Assembly (NCBI RefSeq): GCF_004327355.1
Contig: NZ_QJUM01000002.1
Span: 124,001 to 188,000 of the forward strand
Length of the DNA stretch: 64,000 nt
Direction: 5' to 3'
Source: Phytopseudomonas dryadis
GTDB taxonomy: Bacteria; Pseudomonadota; Gammaproteobacteria; Pseudomonadales; Pseudomonadaceae
Below are positions 63,381 through 64,000 of this stretch, in pieces (within the stretch, counting starts at the first letter, position 1; every line of letters begins with the position of its first letter). A program made the translations under genes and the position numbers. The notes under the pieces were generated by a model, which was given only the letters and a program-made list of their open reading frames with translations, was not told where the DNA came from and searched no databases.

Positions 63381-64000
63381 ATGATCAGAAGGTTCCGGCT
63401 GGAGCAGAAGTCTCATTACGAGAGGCTGGTGATTGCTCAGCGTTTGTCGGACATGCTTGAGAAGTTCCTGACTGGGAGGCTCGCTCCGCTCGCGATCGGC
63501 GCTGAACAGGGCGGTATCGAAGAATGGGATGACGTGGTCATCCTCCACTCCCCAGACTCCTTTGAGCATCTGCAGGTCAAACGCCAGGCCAGTGATTTTT
63601 GCACCAAGAATCCAGACAAGACCAAACACTCAGCCAAGGCATCCAAAGGTGCATCTGCCGACACTGAGCCTGCGGGCTCAGTCATAGACTCGGCATTCGC
63701 CAGCCTCGCTAAGCACGCCGGCTTGGGCACTTTCGATTCCCTCCCGGATCGTCAGTTTCGGTTGACCCTCGTCGGTGCACACCTGAAGATCAAAAAAGAC
63801 CTGACCGTCGACCATTTGGATGCCTTGTGCAAACTGTGTCGCCAAGACGGACTTGACTTGGACGAACTTGCCAATCGCAAGGACGGCCCCACCGAACGAA
63901 CCTATCTTTGGCTCACGACTTGGTGTGGGTTCAAAGATTGGAATCAGATCAGGGACACCTTGTGTCGAGTCACCATAGTCTGTGTAGGCAACGATGCGAC
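63381..64000 (+). CDS. Cap4/DUF4297-like nuclease gene, 5' part only
   Basis: 206 codons without stop to the window end, from the ATG at 63381. The N-terminal region (EEWDDVVILHSPDSFEHLQVK, D50/D51 and QVK 65-67) looks like the PD-(D/E)xK variant with QxK seen in dsDNA endonuclease domains of Cap4/DUF4297 proteins. It then reads RYxx-type helical sequence. The 3' part, where a sensor or ATPase might be, is outside. Function in defence is inferred from the motif and the neighbourhood. Confidence 0.55.
   Translation, partial: MIRRFRLEQKSHYERLVIAQRLSDMLEKFLTGRLAPLAIGAEQGGIEEWDDVVILHSPDSFEHLQVKRQASDFCTKNPDKTKHSAKASKGASADTEPAGSVIDSAFASLAKHAGLGTFDSLPDRQFRLTLVGAHLKIKKDLTVDHLDALCKLCRQDGLDLDELANRKDGPTERTYLWLTTWCGFKDWNQIRDTLCRVTIVCVGNDA

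Overview
The window is a Pseudomonas chromosome segment, probably from the aeruginosa/mendocina side of the genus. The evidence is high GC core coding, a pilZ-holB-tmk-mltG-pabC-fabF-acpP-fabG-fabD-plsX-rpmF-yceD block, and an etfBA / ETF-quinone oxidoreductase pair in the order I remember from the P. aeruginosa PA2951-PA2972 neighbourhood. No rRNA, tRNA or CRISPR array was seen.

Core part, about 1-33 kb. It starts with a MocR-type regulator (cut by the window edge), an OmpA/DUF4398 lipoprotein pair with a periplasmic solute-binding protein, a thioesterase, a TSUP permease with a divergent LysR regulator, and the electron-transfer-flavoprotein system that moves acyl-CoA dehydrogenase electrons to quinone. 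A hybrid sensor kinase, a TetR regulator and a class V aminotransferase follow. Next are TatD, PilZ (type IV pili) and the fatty-acid synthesis / cell-envelope operon. A sulfur module then runs from 27.2 to 31.8 kb: sulfonate-type binding protein, DszC/SfnB-like flavoprotein, exported rhodanese and YeeE/YedE transporter. Three intergenic repeat families lie among these genes. One behaves like a MITE: a copy sits inside the ETF-QO terminator, flanked by a 7-bp direct repeat.

Acquired part, about 34.2-64 kb. A P4-type integrase (34.9 kb) opens an AT-rich island. It carries (i) a three-gene operon of an N4/N6-type DNA methyltransferase, a large protein with two GHKL ATPase modules plus a histidine-kinase-like H-box, and a receiver-like protein with a long insertion; (ii) a retron whose reverse transcriptase is fused to a trypsin-like protease, with a visible a1/a2-paired ncRNA just upstream; (iii) a degraded IS66 piece; (iv) a TIGR04141/DUF6119 protein. 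A GC-rich mobile-element module follows (zinc-ribbon/glycine-zipper protein, DUF932, YqaJ exonuclease, RDF-like protein, RadC). Next come an XRE regulator with a 35-bp palindrome, small exported proteins, an autotransporter and a lipase-like lipoprotein.

The right end (57.8-64 kb) has an inovirus Gp2-like protein, an AlpA regulator, a coiled-coil protein with three 12-bp iterons upstream, a ParDE pair, a broken hipA, an AbiE-type toxin-antitoxin pair, and the start of a Cap4/DUF4297-like nuclease gene that leaves the window. The right border of the island was not found. The best candidates for an undescribed system are the methyltransferase/GHKL/receiver operon and the retron-protease unit beside it.
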